This document shows, one piece after another, positions 9,056 through 18,815 of a DNA stretch of 64,000 nt. This DNA comes from an uncultured Porticoccus sp. (GTDB lineage Bacteria; Pseudomonadota; Gammaproteobacteria; Pseudomonadales; Porticoccaceae). Made by a program: the position numbers and the translations under genes. A model generated the notes under the pieces. The model ran no database searches and was not told where the DNA came from. It saw only the letters and a list, made by a program, of their open reading frames with translations. The stretch covers positions 1 to 64,000 of the forward strand of contig CAJIZZ010000012.1 of NCBI GenBank assembly GCA_905181945.1, in the 5' to 3' direction. Numbering within the stretch: position 1 is the first letter of the stretch; every line of letters starts with the position of its first letter.

Positions 9056-10249
9056 GTGATCAAGCCTCATGGCTCGGCAAAACTAAATCCACTGTTTGTA
9101 TATGATAAAGAAAAGCACGATAAGCTAACGCAAGAGGCATCCTGCTTGCCTTCTCTGGTCATGAATTCTTCAGCTGCAGCCAATGCGGTGATGCTGGGTG
9201 CCGGCTACTTTAACCCCTTGAAGGGCTACATGAATCTCAAAGATACGCTAAGTGTTGCCAAAACCTTACATACAACACAGGGATTATTTTGGCCAACGCC
9301 AATCATCAATTTCACTGATGACATTAGTGAGATAAAAAGTGCTAAACGTATTGCTTTAAGAGACCCAAACACTCAGGGTCATCCGGTCATGGCCATCATG
9401 GACGTGGATGATATCGAGTTAGTTTCCGATGAAGCAATTCAAGCTGTAGCAAAAGAAATTTTTGGTACCGCGGACCCCAAGCACCCAGGATTTTCTACAT
9501 TTTCTAGCTTAGGTAATCATCTAATTTCTGGAAAAATTGAAGTGCTAAATTTCAGTTATTTTAAGCATGATTTTCCAAATACGTTTAGAACAGCACAAGA
9601 GATCCGTGATGAAATTCAAGCTCGAGGCTGGGAAAAAGTTGTAGCTTTTCAAACTCGAAATCCTATGCATCGAGCGCATGAAGAGCTATGTCGGATGGCA
9701 ATGGAGCGACTTGATGCAGATGGTGTAATCGTTCATATGCTGCTCGGCAAATTAAAGCAAGGTGACATTCCTGCATCTGTTCGTGATGACTGCATTCGAA
9801 AGATGGTGGAATTGTACTTCCCAGAAAACTCAGTCATGGTTAATGGGTATGGTTTCGATATGCTTTATGCTGGCCCAAGAGAAGCAGTTCTTCATGCCGT
9901 TTTCCGACAAAACATGGGTGCCACACACTTAATTGTGGGTCGAGATCATGCTGGTGTCGGAGATTACTATGGAGCGTTTGATGCTCAAACAATTTTTGAT
10001 GAAAAAGTACCAGCTGGCTCACTTGAGATAGAAATTTTTCGCGCAGACCACACCGCATACTCAAAAAAATTAGACAAAGTAGTAATGATGAATGAAGTGA
10101 AAGATCACACACATGAAGACTTCGTCATACTATCTGGCACTAAAGTTCGACAAATACTAAGCGAAGGAATTGCTCCTCCTCCAGAATTTTCTCGACCAGA
10201 AGTAGCAAAGATACTCATGGAGTATTATCAATCTGAAAACAGCGGCTAA
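9056..10249 (+). CDS. sat: ATP sulfurylase (sulfate adenylyltransferase, homomeric Sat type)
   Basis: A 397-residue ATP sulfurylase of the Sat family, distinct from CysDN. The nucleotide-binding motifs are FQTRNPMHRAHEELC near residues 198-212 and VGRDHAGVGDYYGAFDAQ near residues 298-315. It makes adenosine 5'-phosphosulfate from sulfate and ATP. No aprAB, dsr or cys genes lie near it, so the window does not show whether it works in assimilation or in sulfur oxidation. The start is GTG at 9056-9058, preceded by GGAGAG at good spacing. Confidence 0.94.
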   Translation: MIKPHGSAKLNPLFVYDKEKHDKLTQEASCLPSLVMNSSAAANAVMLGAGYFNPLKGYMNLKDTLSVAKTLHTTQGLFWPTPIINFTDDISEIKSAKRIALRDPNTQGHPVMAIMDVDDIELVSDEAIQAVAKEIFGTADPKHPGFSTFSSLGNHLISGKIEVLNFSYFKHDFPNTFRTAQEIRDEIQARGWEKVVAFQTRNPMHRAHEELCRMAMERLDADGVIVHMLLGKLKQGDIPASVRDDCIRKMVELYFPENSVMVNGYGFDMLYAGPREAVLHAVFRQNMGATHLIVGRDHAGVGDYYGAFDAQTIFDEKVPAGSLEIEIFRADHTAYSKKLDKVVMMNEVKDHTHEDFVILSGTKVRQILSEGIAPPPEFSRPEVAKILMEYYQSENSG

Positions 10250-10260
10250 GGGTTAGCCGC
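10236..10260 (-). terminator. bidirectional terminator-like hairpin between sat and mce
   Basis: A perfect 8-bp stem, GCGGCTAA/TTAGCCGC, with a 3-base loop at 10242-10260 covers the sat stop codon. On the minus strand it is followed by TGTTTTC, so it could end the propionate operon downstream of mce. The T-tract is weak. Confidence 0.5.
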
Positions 10261-10274
10261 CTCTGCCCGCTTCT

Positions 10275-10679
10275 CTACACTTGCTCTAACTCTATGAGGG
10301 TGCCGCATAAATCCTTTGGGTGAAGAAATATAACAGGCTTCCCGTGAGCGCCAATTTTAGGCTCCCCGCTGCCCAGCACTCGTAACCCTTGACTGATACA
10401 CTTTTTCTTTGCATCAATAAGATCTTCGACCTCATAACAAATATGGTGCATGCCTCCATCAGGATTATGCTCTAAAAACTTAGCTATTGGAGAATCCATT
10501 CCAATAGGCAGAAGCAGTTCTATTTTGGCATTAATTAATTCTATAAATACTACTCGCACACCGTGTTCTGGTAGGTCCACTGGAACAGAGACTTTTGCGC
10601 CTAATGCGTCACGATATACAGCTATAGCTTTATCAAGATCGGCCACGACAATAGCTATATGATTAAGATTTCCAATCAT
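10275..10679 (-). CDS. mce: methylmalonyl-CoA epimerase
   Basis: A 134-residue vicinal oxygen chelate protein. The start IGNLNHIAIVVADLDKAI carries the first metal histidine. The middle GGMHHICYEVEDL and the final GTLIELEQ glutamate supply further ligands. It interconverts the (S) and (R) forms of methylmalonyl-CoA between propionyl-CoA carboxylase and the mutase. It is the last gene of the mcm-pccB-pccA-meaB-mce operon, 40 bases after meaB. The ATG has AGAAGGTGA upstream. Length matches the family. Confidence 0.94.
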   Translation of the reverse strand: MIGNLNHIAIVVADLDKAIAVYRDALGAKVSVPVDLPEHGVRVVFIELINAKIELLLPIGMDSPIAKFLEHNPDGGMHHICYEVEDLIDAKKKCISQGLRVLGSGEPKIGAHGKPVIFLHPKDLCGTLIELEQV

Positions 10680-10719
10680 GAATCACCTTCTTATTTCCTA
10701 ATTCGCATCTATTTCTCAT

Positions 10720-11697
10720 CTACCGTCTAAATGTTTGAATCAGTCTTTTTGCTGCAACTGTAGGAGGCAGCAAGCCTTCTTTTACCTCACGCTCTAAATC
10801 TTCAGCTAGAGCCATAACTAACTTATTTTCTTTTAGTTCCGTCAGAAGCTCATCGGCAGTTTCACTCCACATCCAAGCACAGGATTGCGCCGTTCGACGT
10901 GATGATATTTCTCCAACATGCTCCAATAAATTCCGATATTCAATAACAGCCTGCCATGCCACATCAATACCCTGGCTGGTAAGGGCAGATATTGCCTGCA
11001 CTCTAGCTGTCCAATTCAGACTCCGGCTATGCAGAAAATGTAGCGCCAACTGGTAGTCAGAAACTGTACGGTTAGCCGCAGGCAGCTGGTCTCCATCAGA
11101 TTTATTTACAAGAATTAAATCAGCAAGCTCCATAATGCCGCGCTTGATCCCTTGGAGCTCATCTCCACTGCCAGGCGATAACAACAGTAAAAACATGTCT
11201 GTCATTTCTGCTACAAGGGTTTCCGACTGACCTACCCCAACAGTCTCCACAAAAATCACATCAAAACCGGCGGCTTCGCACAATAATAGTGTTTCTCGCG
11301 TTCTTCGGGTCACCCCGCCTAATGTTTTACCTGCTGGAGAAGGGCGAATATATGCATTCTCTTTTCTTGACAAGACCTCCATCCGCGTCTTATCTCCTAG
11401 TATGGAACCTCCGCTGACAGAGGACGTCGGATCTACTGCCAAGACGGCAACTCTATGACCCTGATCAATAACGTAATTGCCAAATGATTCAATAAAAGTT
11501 GATTTACCTACACCTGGAGCACCAGAAATTCCAATCCTAATAGAATTACCAGTATGCGGGACAAGAAGTTCAAGCAACTCTAATGCATCCTCCCTGTGAG
11601 TCGGAAGAACTGATTCAACTAAAGTGATAGCTTTAGATAAAGCCCGCCTGTCACCAAGCAGTACATTTTTTGCCAGCTCGCTACAAGTCAACTGCAA
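10720..11697 (-). CDS. meaB: methylmalonyl-CoA mutase-associated GTPase MeaB (ArgK family)
   Basis: A 325-residue G3E GTPase. The P-loop GISGAPGVGKST is near residues 57-68, ILAVDPTSS-like AVLAVDPTSS follows, then the switch FVETVGVGQSE, and NKSD as the guanine-specificity motif. MeaB loads and protects the B12 cofactor of methylmalonyl-CoA mutase, encoded in the same operon. It is often annotated as ArgK (LAO/AO kinase), which is a historical misnomer. The start is a TTG at 11695-11697, preceded by GAAGGGG at about eight bases. Confidence 0.93.
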   Translation of the reverse strand: MQLTCSELAKNVLLGDRRALSKAITLVESVLPTHREDALELLELLVPHTGNSIRIGISGAPGVGKSTFIESFGNYVIDQGHRVAVLAVDPTSSVSGGSILGDKTRMEVLSRKENAYIRPSPAGKTLGGVTRRTRETLLLCEAAGFDVIFVETVGVGQSETLVAEMTDMFLLLLSPGSGDELQGIKRGIMELADLILVNKSDGDQLPAANRTVSDYQLALHFLHSRSLNWTARVQAISALTSQGIDVAWQAVIEYRNLLEHVGEISSRRTAQSCAWMWSETADELLTELKENKLVMALAEDLEREVKEGLLPPTVAAKRLIQTFRR

Positions 11698-11774
11698 TAT
11701 TATTACCCCTTCAGCACAATATTATTTCCTTAAAGCATCGAATGCAAAATAATACAACCATAAGCACGTATCAC

Positions 11775-13763
11775 TTACTTGAATTCAATAATTAGTTGTC
11801 CAACCGCTAGGATATCTCCAACATTAGCCGGGGTCTTTTTAACTACCCCTTCAGAAATAGCATGCAAGCTATTTTCCATTTTCATAGCTTCTACAATTGC
11901 CAACTCTTGACCTATCTTAACAATATCGCCAACTTTTACTGTTAGCTTGATAAGCAAACCAGGCATTGGAGAAAGCAAGTGTTTCGACATATCGGGTGGT
12001 TCCTTAGTCAGCATATGACAACTAAGTTCTGCCACTCTAGGAGAGACGACAAGAGCTTCTTTTTTTGCACCTCGGTGAAATAAATGGAGGGCTCGCCCTA
12101 CTTCATCTACCTGAAGGCAAATAGTCCTACCATTGATTTTTGCCTTAAATAAAGCTTCACCAATATGCCAATCAGTTGCAATACAATAAACTGTATCGTC
12201 AAGCGTAACGCTATAAGTTTGATTAGAATACTCAACTGTTACTTGATGCGCAGTAACCCCATTATCCATAATGACAACCAGTTCTTCTAGCGGAACATAC
12301 TCATGGCCAGACAACTGGCCAGAAATCATGGCCCCTCTATCATTATGCTTTTTATGGATTACTGTAGCTGCTACAACACAAATAGCAGGGTCATCCTGAA
12401 ATACGAGACCAGGGTTAAATCCATTTGGATACTCATCGTTAATAAAATTAGTTGTGAACTCTCCAGAGCTAAAACGAGGATGGGCTACAAGAGCACTCAA
12501 AAAACTGATATTGTGTTGGACGCCACGAATATAGTAAGCATCTAAAGCATCAATCATTCTCTCAATGGCCTCGTTGCGATCAGATCCGTAAGCTATTAGC
12601 TTTGAAATCATAGGATCATAAAATCTTGATACCTCGCCGCCTTCAGTTATCCCGGTGTCAACTCGCACCCCTTCACCTTGCGGTGAAATATAGCGCCCTA
12701 ACCTACCCATGGAAGGCATAAAATTTAAAAACGGATCCTCTGCATAAACACGAGCCTCTATGGCCCACCCCTGAAGACGTATGTCCCCCTGGGACAAAGG
12801 AAGCTTCTCTCCCGCAGCAACACGAATCATCAATTCAACTAGATCGAATCCAGTTACTGCTTCTGTAACTGGATGCTCTACTTGCAGGCGAGTATTCATT
12901 TCTAAGAAATAAAAATTCATGTCTGAATCTACAATGAATTCAACTGTACCTGCAGACTGATAATCAACAGCCTTGGCTAATAATACAGACTGCTCTCCCA
13001 TTTTTTTCCGAACTGCCTCTGTTAAAAACGGCGAAGGAGCCTCTTCTATAACCTTCTGATGACGGCGCTGGATAGAGCACTCGCGTTCGCCTAAATAAAC
13101 GATATTTCCAAACCCATCAGCCATTATCTGGATCTCAATATGACGCGGGTCTTTAATATATTTCTCAACAAAAATACGTCCATCTCCAAAACTTGAAAGA
13201 GCCTCACTTGTTGCACGCTCAAAACCCTCTATACACTCTTTTTCGTTCCAAGCCACACGCATGCCTTTGCCGCCGCCACCGGCAGAAGCCTTTAGCATAA
13301 CTGGAAACCCAATACCTTTTGCAACTTCTACCGCTTCGTCAGAGTTTTGTACGATCCCGTCATATCCGGGCACTACATTAACACCAGCCTTGATCGCTAT
13401 CGCCTTGGAGGTTATTTTATCTCCCATAGAATCTATGGCTTTTACGCCAGGACCAATAAAAGAGATGCCTGCGGAGCCCAAAGCTTGGCAGAATTTTTTA
13501 TTTTCAGACAAAAAACCATAGCCAGGATGGACCGCATCAGCTCCTGAAGCTTTGCAGGCATCTATAATTTTTTCAATCACAAGGTAGCTTTCTACAGAGG
13601 GAGAGGGGCCAATATATACAGACTCATCAGCCATCATCACATGCAAGGCATCCCTATCTGCATCCGAATAAACTGCGACAGTTGGAATACCCATAGCCTT
13701 TGCTGTTCGGAATACACGGCAAGCAATCTCACCTCTATTTGCTACAAGAATTTTTTTAAACAT
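11775..13763 (-). CDS. pccA: propionyl-CoA carboxylase alpha subunit (biotin carboxylase and biotin carrier)
   Basis: A 662-residue acyl-CoA carboxylase alpha subunit. The N-terminal biotin carboxylase domain (about 1-450) begins MFKKILVANRGEIACRVFRT and contains the glycine-rich ATP loop KASAGGGGKGMR and the EMNTRLQVEHPVTE signature. The C-terminal biotinyl domain carries EAMKMEN with the biotin-accepting Lys628. With pccB next to it and mcm in the same operon, propionyl-CoA is the likely substrate, although the sequence alone would also allow methylcrotonyl- or geranyl-CoA carboxylase. It forms an alpha6-beta6 complex with PccB in known members. Confidence 0.93.
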   Translation of the reverse strand: MFKKILVANRGEIACRVFRTAKAMGIPTVAVYSDADRDALHVMMADESVYIGPSPSVESYLVIEKIIDACKASGADAVHPGYGFLSENKKFCQALGSAGISFIGPGVKAIDSMGDKITSKAIAIKAGVNVVPGYDGIVQNSDEAVEVAKGIGFPVMLKASAGGGGKGMRVAWNEKECIEGFERATSEALSSFGDGRIFVEKYIKDPRHIEIQIMADGFGNIVYLGERECSIQRRHQKVIEEAPSPFLTEAVRKKMGEQSVLLAKAVDYQSAGTVEFIVDSDMNFYFLEMNTRLQVEHPVTEAVTGFDLVELMIRVAAGEKLPLSQGDIRLQGWAIEARVYAEDPFLNFMPSMGRLGRYISPQGEGVRVDTGITEGGEVSRFYDPMISKLIAYGSDRNEAIERMIDALDAYYIRGVQHNISFLSALVAHPRFSSGEFTTNFINDEYPNGFNPGLVFQDDPAICVVAATVIHKKHNDRGAMISGQLSGHEYVPLEELVVIMDNGVTAHQVTVEYSNQTYSVTLDDTVYCIATDWHIGEALFKAKINGRTICLQVDEVGRALHLFHRGAKKEALVVSPRVAELSCHMLTKEPPDMSKHLLSPMPGLLIKLTVKVGDIVKIGQELAIVEAMKMENSLHAISEGVVKKTPANVGDILAVGQLIIEFK

Positions 13764-13825
13764 ACACTATCTTCTATTAAAAATTACATTTATATCGAAC
13801 AATAGATTTAAGAATTTTTAGTTAT

Positions 13826-15361
13826 CTATAGGGGGATATTTCCATGTTTTCGCCACGGATTTTCTATATCTTTGTTGCTTAGCATGGCAAGCGAGCGAGC
13901 GATTCTCTTTCTAGTATCTCGAGGCAAAATAACATCATCGATATATCCACGTTTTCCTGCTATAAAAGGGTTGGCAAATTTTTCACGGTACTCGACCTCT
14001 CTCGCTTTAATTTTTTCTGAATTCCCAATGTCTTTTCTAAAGATAATTTCCACTGCACCTTTTGGCCCCATTACAGCAATCTCTGCTGTTGGCCATGCAA
14101 GATTTACATCTCCACGAAGATGCTTAGACGACATCACATCATAGGCTCCACCATAAGCTTTACGTGTTATTACTGTCACTTTAGGTACAGTACATTCAGC
14201 ATAGGCATACAATAGTTTAGCGCCATGCTTGATGATGCCCCCATACTCCTGACTAGTGCCCGGCATGAACCCAGGGACATCAACAAATGTTAAAACTGGT
14301 ATATTAAATGCATCACAAAAACGTATAAAACGTGCTCCTTTCTTTGATGCATCAATATCTAAACAACCAGCAAGCACTAATGGCTGGTTGCCGACAACTC
14401 CCACCGTAGAACCGTCAATACGAATAAACCCAATGATCAGGTTAGCTGCATAATTGGGCTGTATTTCAAAAAAATTTCTTTCATCGGCCACCTTAATGAT
14501 GAGCTCTTTCATGTCATAGGGCTTATTGGGATCATTAGGGATTAGCGAGTCCAAAGAGTTTTCGATACGATCAGCAGGATCGTCTGTTGGCCATATAGGC
14601 GGCTTTTCCCGATTATTTGCTGGCAAAAAAGAGATGAAATGCCGTAAATTAAGCAGGGCATCTATATCGGACTCAAAGGCCAGATCAGAAACACCTGATT
14701 TGCTAGAATGGGTTATCGCACCTCCAAGCTCTTCCGCTGTGATTGTTTCATGGGTAACAGTTTTAACAACATCAGGTCCTGTTACGAACATATAAGAGCT
14801 GTCCTTCACCATAAAAATGAAATCTGTAATTGCTGGTGAATAAACAGCGCCGCCTGCACAGGGGCCCATAATCATAGAGATTTGAGGAATAACCCCTGAA
14901 GCCATAACATTCTGCTGAAATACATCTGCATAGCCGCCTAAAGAGGCTACACCTTCCTGAATCCGGGCACCACCGGAATCGTTCAAACCAATAACTGGTG
15001 CACCCACTTTAATTGCCTGCGCCATTACTTTGCATATTTTTTCAGCATGTGTCTCTGATAATGAGCCACCAAAAACTGTAAAATCCTGACTATACAAGAA
15101 TACCAATCTACCGTTAATAGTACCGTATCCGGTCACCACGCCATCGCCAGGAATGTGCTCTTTGTCGACACCAAAATCGGTACAGCGGTGCTCTACAAAG
15201 ATATCCCATTCTTCAAATGTATCTCGGTCAAGCAACAGTTCAATGCGCTCTCTAGCGGTTAGCTTGCCCTTCTGATGCTGGGCATCAATGCGTTTTTGGC
15301 CACCACCAAGGTGTGCTTGTTTTCTTTTTTCTGCTAGCTGCTCGATAACCTCGTGCATCAT
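13826..15361 (-). CDS. pccB: propionyl-CoA carboxylase beta subunit (carboxyltransferase)
   Basis: A 511-residue carboxyltransferase with two crotonase-like halves. The N-terminal half includes [19 protein letters not shown] and [23 protein letters not shown] split around the acyl-CoA site. The C-terminal half includes [29 protein letters not shown]. The length and motifs match propionyl-CoA carboxylase. The gene follows mcm with only six bases between, so translation is probably coupled. AGGAG stands just before tandem ATG codons at 15361 and 15358; the second has the better spacing. Confidence 0.94.
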   Translation of the reverse strand: MMHEVIEQLAEKRKQAHLGGGQKRIDAQHQKGKLTARERIELLLDRDTFEEWDIFVEHRCTDFGVDKEHIPGDGVVTGYGTINGRLVFLYSQDFTVFGGSLSETHAEKICKVMAQAIKVGAPVIGLNDSGGARIQEGVASLGGYADVFQQNVMASGVIPQISMIMGPCAGGAVYSPAITDFIFMVKDSSYMFVTGPDVVKTVTHETITAEELGGAITHSSKSGVSDLAFESDIDALLNLRHFISFLPANNREKPPIWPTDDPADRIENSLDSLIPNDPNKPYDMKELIIKVADERNFFEIQPNYAANLIIGFIRIDGSTVGVVGNQPLVLAGCLDIDASKKGARFIRFCDAFNIPVLTFVDVPGFMPGTSQEYGGIIKHGAKLLYAYAECTVPKVTVITRKAYGGAYDVMSSKHLRGDVNLAWPTAEIAVMGPKGAVEIIFRKDIGNSEKIKAREVEYREKFANPFIAGKRGYIDDVILPRDTRKRIARSLAMLSNKDIENPWRKHGNIPL

Positions 15362-15367
15362 ATTCTC

Positions 15368-17524
15368 CTATTCTTCATTATCAGCATTTCTACAAAGTAA
15401 TTCGAGAATTTCTGCAGCAGCAGATGGGATATTCGTGCCTGGGCCGTATATAGCAATAACCCCACCATCGTATAGCTCCTGATAATCCTGAGGAGGGATA
15501 ACGCCACCACAAACTACTTTAATTTCTGCTGCCCCATGATCAGCTAAAGCTTTGATTAACTGGGGTACTAACGTTTTATGTCCGGCGGCTTGAGAAGAGA
15601 CCCCTACTATATGTACATCATTTTCGATTGCCATACGAGCAGCTTCTTTTGGGGTTTGAAACATGGGGCTAATATCCACGTCAAAACCAATATCAGCAAA
15701 TGCTGTAGCAATCACTTTGGCTCCCCGATCATGTCCATCCTGTCCCATTTTTGCCACCAGCATGCGTGGCCGCCTACCAGTATCGATCGCAAAGGCTTTT
15801 ACTTTTTCCTGGATGGCAGAAAACTCTTTATCCCCCTCGTAGGCGGAACCGTAAACACCACTAATAGTTCTTGTCACAGCCTGATGCCTTCCCCACTCTT
15901 TTTCTAATGCAAAAGAAATTTCACCAACTGTTGCTCGCAATCGAGCAGCATTTACTGCCAAATCCAACAAATTCCCATGCCCTGTGGTCGCTGACTCAGT
16001 GAGGGCATCAAGAGCATTCTGACATAAAACATCATCACGTTCTTGACGAATTTTTTTCAATTTTTCAATTTGAGAGTCACGGACAGAAGTGTTATTAATA
16101 TCAAGAATCTCTATGTTTGGCTCCTCTGTTAGCTCAAATTTGTTGACGCCAACAATAACCTCTTCGCCTCGATCAACTCTTGCTTGCTTTAATGCTGCTG
16201 CTTTCTCTATGCTTAATTTAGGCATACCAGTTTCAACTGCCTTGGTCATTCCTCCCATATCTTCCACTTCATCAATTAACTCTCGAGCCGCTTTGACCAG
16301 CTGATCGGTCAGTGTTTCTATATAGTAAGACCCAGCCAAGGGATCCGCCACATGAGTGACACCTGTTTCTTCCTGGATCACCAGCTGAGTGTTTCTAGCG
16401 ATACGAGCAGAAAATTCTGTTGGCAAACCAAGAGCCTCGTCGAATGCATTAGTGTGCAATGATTGCGTACCTCCAAGGACAGCAGACATAGCCTCAATGG
16501 TTGTTCTGATTATATTATTGTAAGGATCTTTGCTGGTTAGGCTGACACCGGAAGTTTGGCAGTGTGTACGGAGAATTAACGCTGCTTCATTTTTGGGGGA
16601 AAATTTCTCTTTCATCAACGTTGCCCATAAAATTCTAGCCGCACGAAGTTTTGCTATCTCCATAAAAAAATTCATGCCAGTTGCAAAAAAGAATGACAAT
16701 CTGGGGGCAAAATTATCAACATCCAGGCCACTATTTATAGCTGTTCTTACATATTCAATACCATCTGCAATCGTAAAAGCTAACTCTTGAACATTGGTGG
16801 CTCCAGCTTCCTGCATATGATATCCGGAAATAGAGATAGAATTGAACTTGGGCATATACTTAGAGGTGTAGCCGATAATGTCAGCGACAATACGCATCGA
16901 TGGAGAGGGAGGATAAATATAGGTATTTCGAACCATAAATTCTTTAAGAATGTCATTTTGCAAGGTGCCCATGAGCGCTTCAGCTCTCACGCCCTGCTCT
17001 TCGGCAGCAACAATAAAGCTCGCCATCACTGGCAATACAGCCCCATTCATGGTCATAGAAACTGAGACTTTATCTAAGGGGATATTTCTAAAAAGGATTT
17101 TCATGTCTTCAACAGAATCAATGGCAACACCGGCTTTGCCAACATCTCCCTCAACACGCTCATGATCAGAGTCATAACCGCGGTGTGTAGGTAGATCAAA
17201 TGCTACAGACAATCCTTGCTGGCCAGCCTCCAGATTACTACGGTAAAATGCATTAGATTCCTCTGCAGTAGAGAATCCTGCATACTGCCGGATGGTCCAA
17301 GGGCGCCCTGCATACATGGTAGCTTTTGGGCCACGTTTAAATGGCATGAAGCCAGGAAGGCTTTCCTGATATTTCAGCCCAGTAACATCTTCGGACGTGT
17401 ACAGAGGTTTAATTTCGATTCCTTCTGGAGTTTTCCATAGCAAGCGATCTAAGGTTTGGCTCTTGATTTCTTTTTTAGCCAAGTCTGTCCAATTGGAATA
17501 ATTGGGTTTAGACGTATCTGTCAT
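15368..17524 (-). CDS. mcm: methylmalonyl-CoA mutase (single-subunit catalytic type)
   Basis: A 718-residue adenosylcobalamin enzyme that converts (R)-methylmalonyl-CoA to succinyl-CoA. The TIM-barrel part contains [18 protein letters not shown] and the substrate-loop [18 protein letters not shown]. The C-terminal B12 domain (about 584-710) carries DGHDRG, with His598 as the lower cobalt ligand, and [10 protein letters not shown]. It is the first gene of the propionate operon. A 24-bp inverted repeat lies 24-47 bases upstream of its ATG. The enzyme makes the pathway depend on supplied or synthesised B12; no cobalamin genes are in the window. Confidence 0.95.
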   Translation of the reverse strand: MTDTSKPNYSNWTDLAKKEIKSQTLDRLLWKTPEGIEIKPLYTSEDVTGLKYQESLPGFMPFKRGPKATMYAGRPWTIRQYAGFSTAEESNAFYRSNLEAGQQGLSVAFDLPTHRGYDSDHERVEGDVGKAGVAIDSVEDMKILFRNIPLDKVSVSMTMNGAVLPVMASFIVAAEEQGVRAEALMGTLQNDILKEFMVRNTYIYPPSPSMRIVADIIGYTSKYMPKFNSISISGYHMQEAGATNVQELAFTIADGIEYVRTAINSGLDVDNFAPRLSFFFATGMNFFMEIAKLRAARILWATLMKEKFSPKNEAALILRTHCQTSGVSLTSKDPYNNIIRTTIEAMSAVLGGTQSLHTNAFDEALGLPTEFSARIARNTQLVIQEETGVTHVADPLAGSYYIETLTDQLVKAARELIDEVEDMGGMTKAVETGMPKLSIEKAAALKQARVDRGEEVIVGVNKFELTEEPNIEILDINNTSVRDSQIEKLKKIRQERDDVLCQNALDALTESATTGHGNLLDLAVNAARLRATVGEISFALEKEWGRHQAVTRTISGVYGSAYEGDKEFSAIQEKVKAFAIDTGRRPRMLVAKMGQDGHDRGAKVIATAFADIGFDVDISPMFQTPKEAARMAIENDVHIVGVSSQAAGHKTLVPQLIKALADHGAAEIKVVCGGVIPPQDYQELYDGGVIAIYGPGTNIPSAAAEILELLCRNADNEE

Positions 17525-17547
17525 TGGGGGCGTCCTCGCATAAGTTA

Positions 17548-17571
17548 AATAATGACTGTGCAGTTATTATT
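17548..17571. promoter_or_regulatory. 24-bp inverted repeat upstream of mcm (candidate operator or leader hairpin)
   Basis: Arms AATAATGACTG and CAGTTATTATT flank a TG centre. Ten of eleven pairs are complementary, the exception being G54/T65. The site ends 24 bases before the mcm start codon. It could be a regulator binding site, or a hairpin in the leader mRNA. The AraC-type gene transcribed away from mcm is one candidate regulator, but AraC sites are usually direct repeats, so another protein is possible. Confidence 0.5.
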
Positions 17572-17822
17572 CACTAGCATAACAAAGTGTTGTATTAGTT
17601 TTACTATGAATGAGCCATAAAGGATGCACAAGGTCCAATTTTACCTCTAAAACTCACTAATTAATTCATAAAATAAATAAAATACACTATAGTATGGTTA
17701 ATTTTTAAAAGAAACTCACCGATTTTATACAATATCTTAAGGATCAAGTTATCGCTACAATTTCACATCATCATGTCCTGTCCTGTCTTTATGGAATACG
17801 TCAAAATAATTTTGACCCTAAG
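17572..17822. other. mcm / AraC-regulator divergent intergenic region
   Basis: The region is AT-rich and holds the promoters of both divergent genes, which I cannot place with confidence. From 17709 onwards the frame of the AraC-type gene is open and codes for residues that resemble that family's N-terminus, so part of this stretch may be coding. I see no riboswitch, in particular no B12-box-like sequence. Confidence 0.4.
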
Positions 17823-18764
17823 GTGCTATTGGCGCGAGCTGGTATTAATCCAACCTTAATAGAGCAGACAGGATGCAGAATCCACACTGATCAAGTGGCA
17901 CGACTTTTCCGTCTAGTTCAGACGCAGCTAAATGATGAATTTATGGGATTTACTGCGCAACCATGCAAATATGGCATATTTCAAATGTTTTGCGAGCTTT
18001 CAGATCAATGCAAAACATTAGGAGACTTATTGGAGAAAATGGTTCTTTTTTATAATTTGATTATAGATTCTGTAAAAATACAACTCCACACAAACGACAA
18101 CAACATCACTGAACTGCAATTCCATTTAATGCAACCTGAGCTTGACCCCGAGCACTTTTTAGCTGAATGGCTTTTAGTGACATGGCATCGATTCTCTAGC
18201 TGGTACATCGCAGAGACTATCCGCCTAAAAGGCACCTGTTTTAGTCATGAAATGCCAGCCCACATAAAAGAGCTTCGCGTTATGTTCCCTGGAAACCTGT
18301 CATTTAAACAAGCGCGAACCAGTATCTCATTTTCTCATAAATATCTAACAAAATCGTTAGTGCGAACGACCAGAGAATTAAATATATTTCTAGCCAACCA
18401 CCCTGCAGAAATCATGACAATTCCAGGGGATAAAGTGAGCCTAGAATCTCAAATTGAAAGAGAAATTATGCAGAGTAGTTCACAAAAACTTATTTTTCCA
18501 AAAATAGAGAATTTGGCTAGACTTCTAAACTTAAAACCTTTAACTCTCTATAGGCGACTAAAAGATGAAGGCACTAGTTATCAAAAGATAAAAGATAACA
18601 TACGACGCGAAACGGCTATCGACAAGCTGGTAAAAGGCAAGCTCTCCGTTGAAGAGGTTTCAGAGATAGTTGGTTTTATTGAACCTAGATCGTTTACTAG
18701 GGCTTTCAAAAATTGGACGGGGCTAACCCCAAGAAATTATTGCAAGTATCAGTTATTGAAATAA
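17823..18764 (+). CDS. AraC-family transcriptional regulator (OruR/ArgR-like)
   Basis: At least 313 residues from the first usable start, a GTG. The N-terminal two thirds matches the ligand-binding domain of OruR-type AraC proteins (LLARAGINPTLIEQ, then DEFMGFTAQPCKYGIFQMF). The C-terminal HTH pair is near residues 230-310, with SVEEVSEIVGFIEPRSFTRAFKNWTGLTPRNY split as usual. The frame stays open upstream to 17709 and encodes plausible family residues (LYGIRQNNFDPK), but this stretch has no ATG, GTG or TTG, so either a rare start or a damaged start is possible. It reads away from mcm and towards the gabD-like gene, which it may control. Confidence 0.78.
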   Translation: MLLARAGINPTLIEQTGCRIHTDQVARLFRLVQTQLNDEFMGFTAQPCKYGIFQMFCELSDQCKTLGDLLEKMVLFYNLIIDSVKIQLHTNDNNITELQFHLMQPELDPEHFLAEWLLVTWHRFSSWYIAETIRLKGTCFSHEMPAHIKELRVMFPGNLSFKQARTSISFSHKYLTKSLVRTTRELNIFLANHPAEIMTIPGDKVSLESQIEREIMQSSSQKLIFPKIENLARLLNLKPLTLYRRLKDEGTSYQKIKDNIRRETAIDKLVKGKLSVEEVSEIVGFIEPRSFTRAFKNWTGLTPRNYCKYQLLK

Positions 18765-18815
18765 AATACTAGACACTTTGTCTAAGTATTTTGCTCATAT
18801 TTAACTAGGCTACGC

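Noticed and set aside
17572-17822. possible cobalamin riboswitch upstream of mcm or in the nrdJ leader
   Set aside because: Neither leader shows a B12-box-like sequence or enough structured length.
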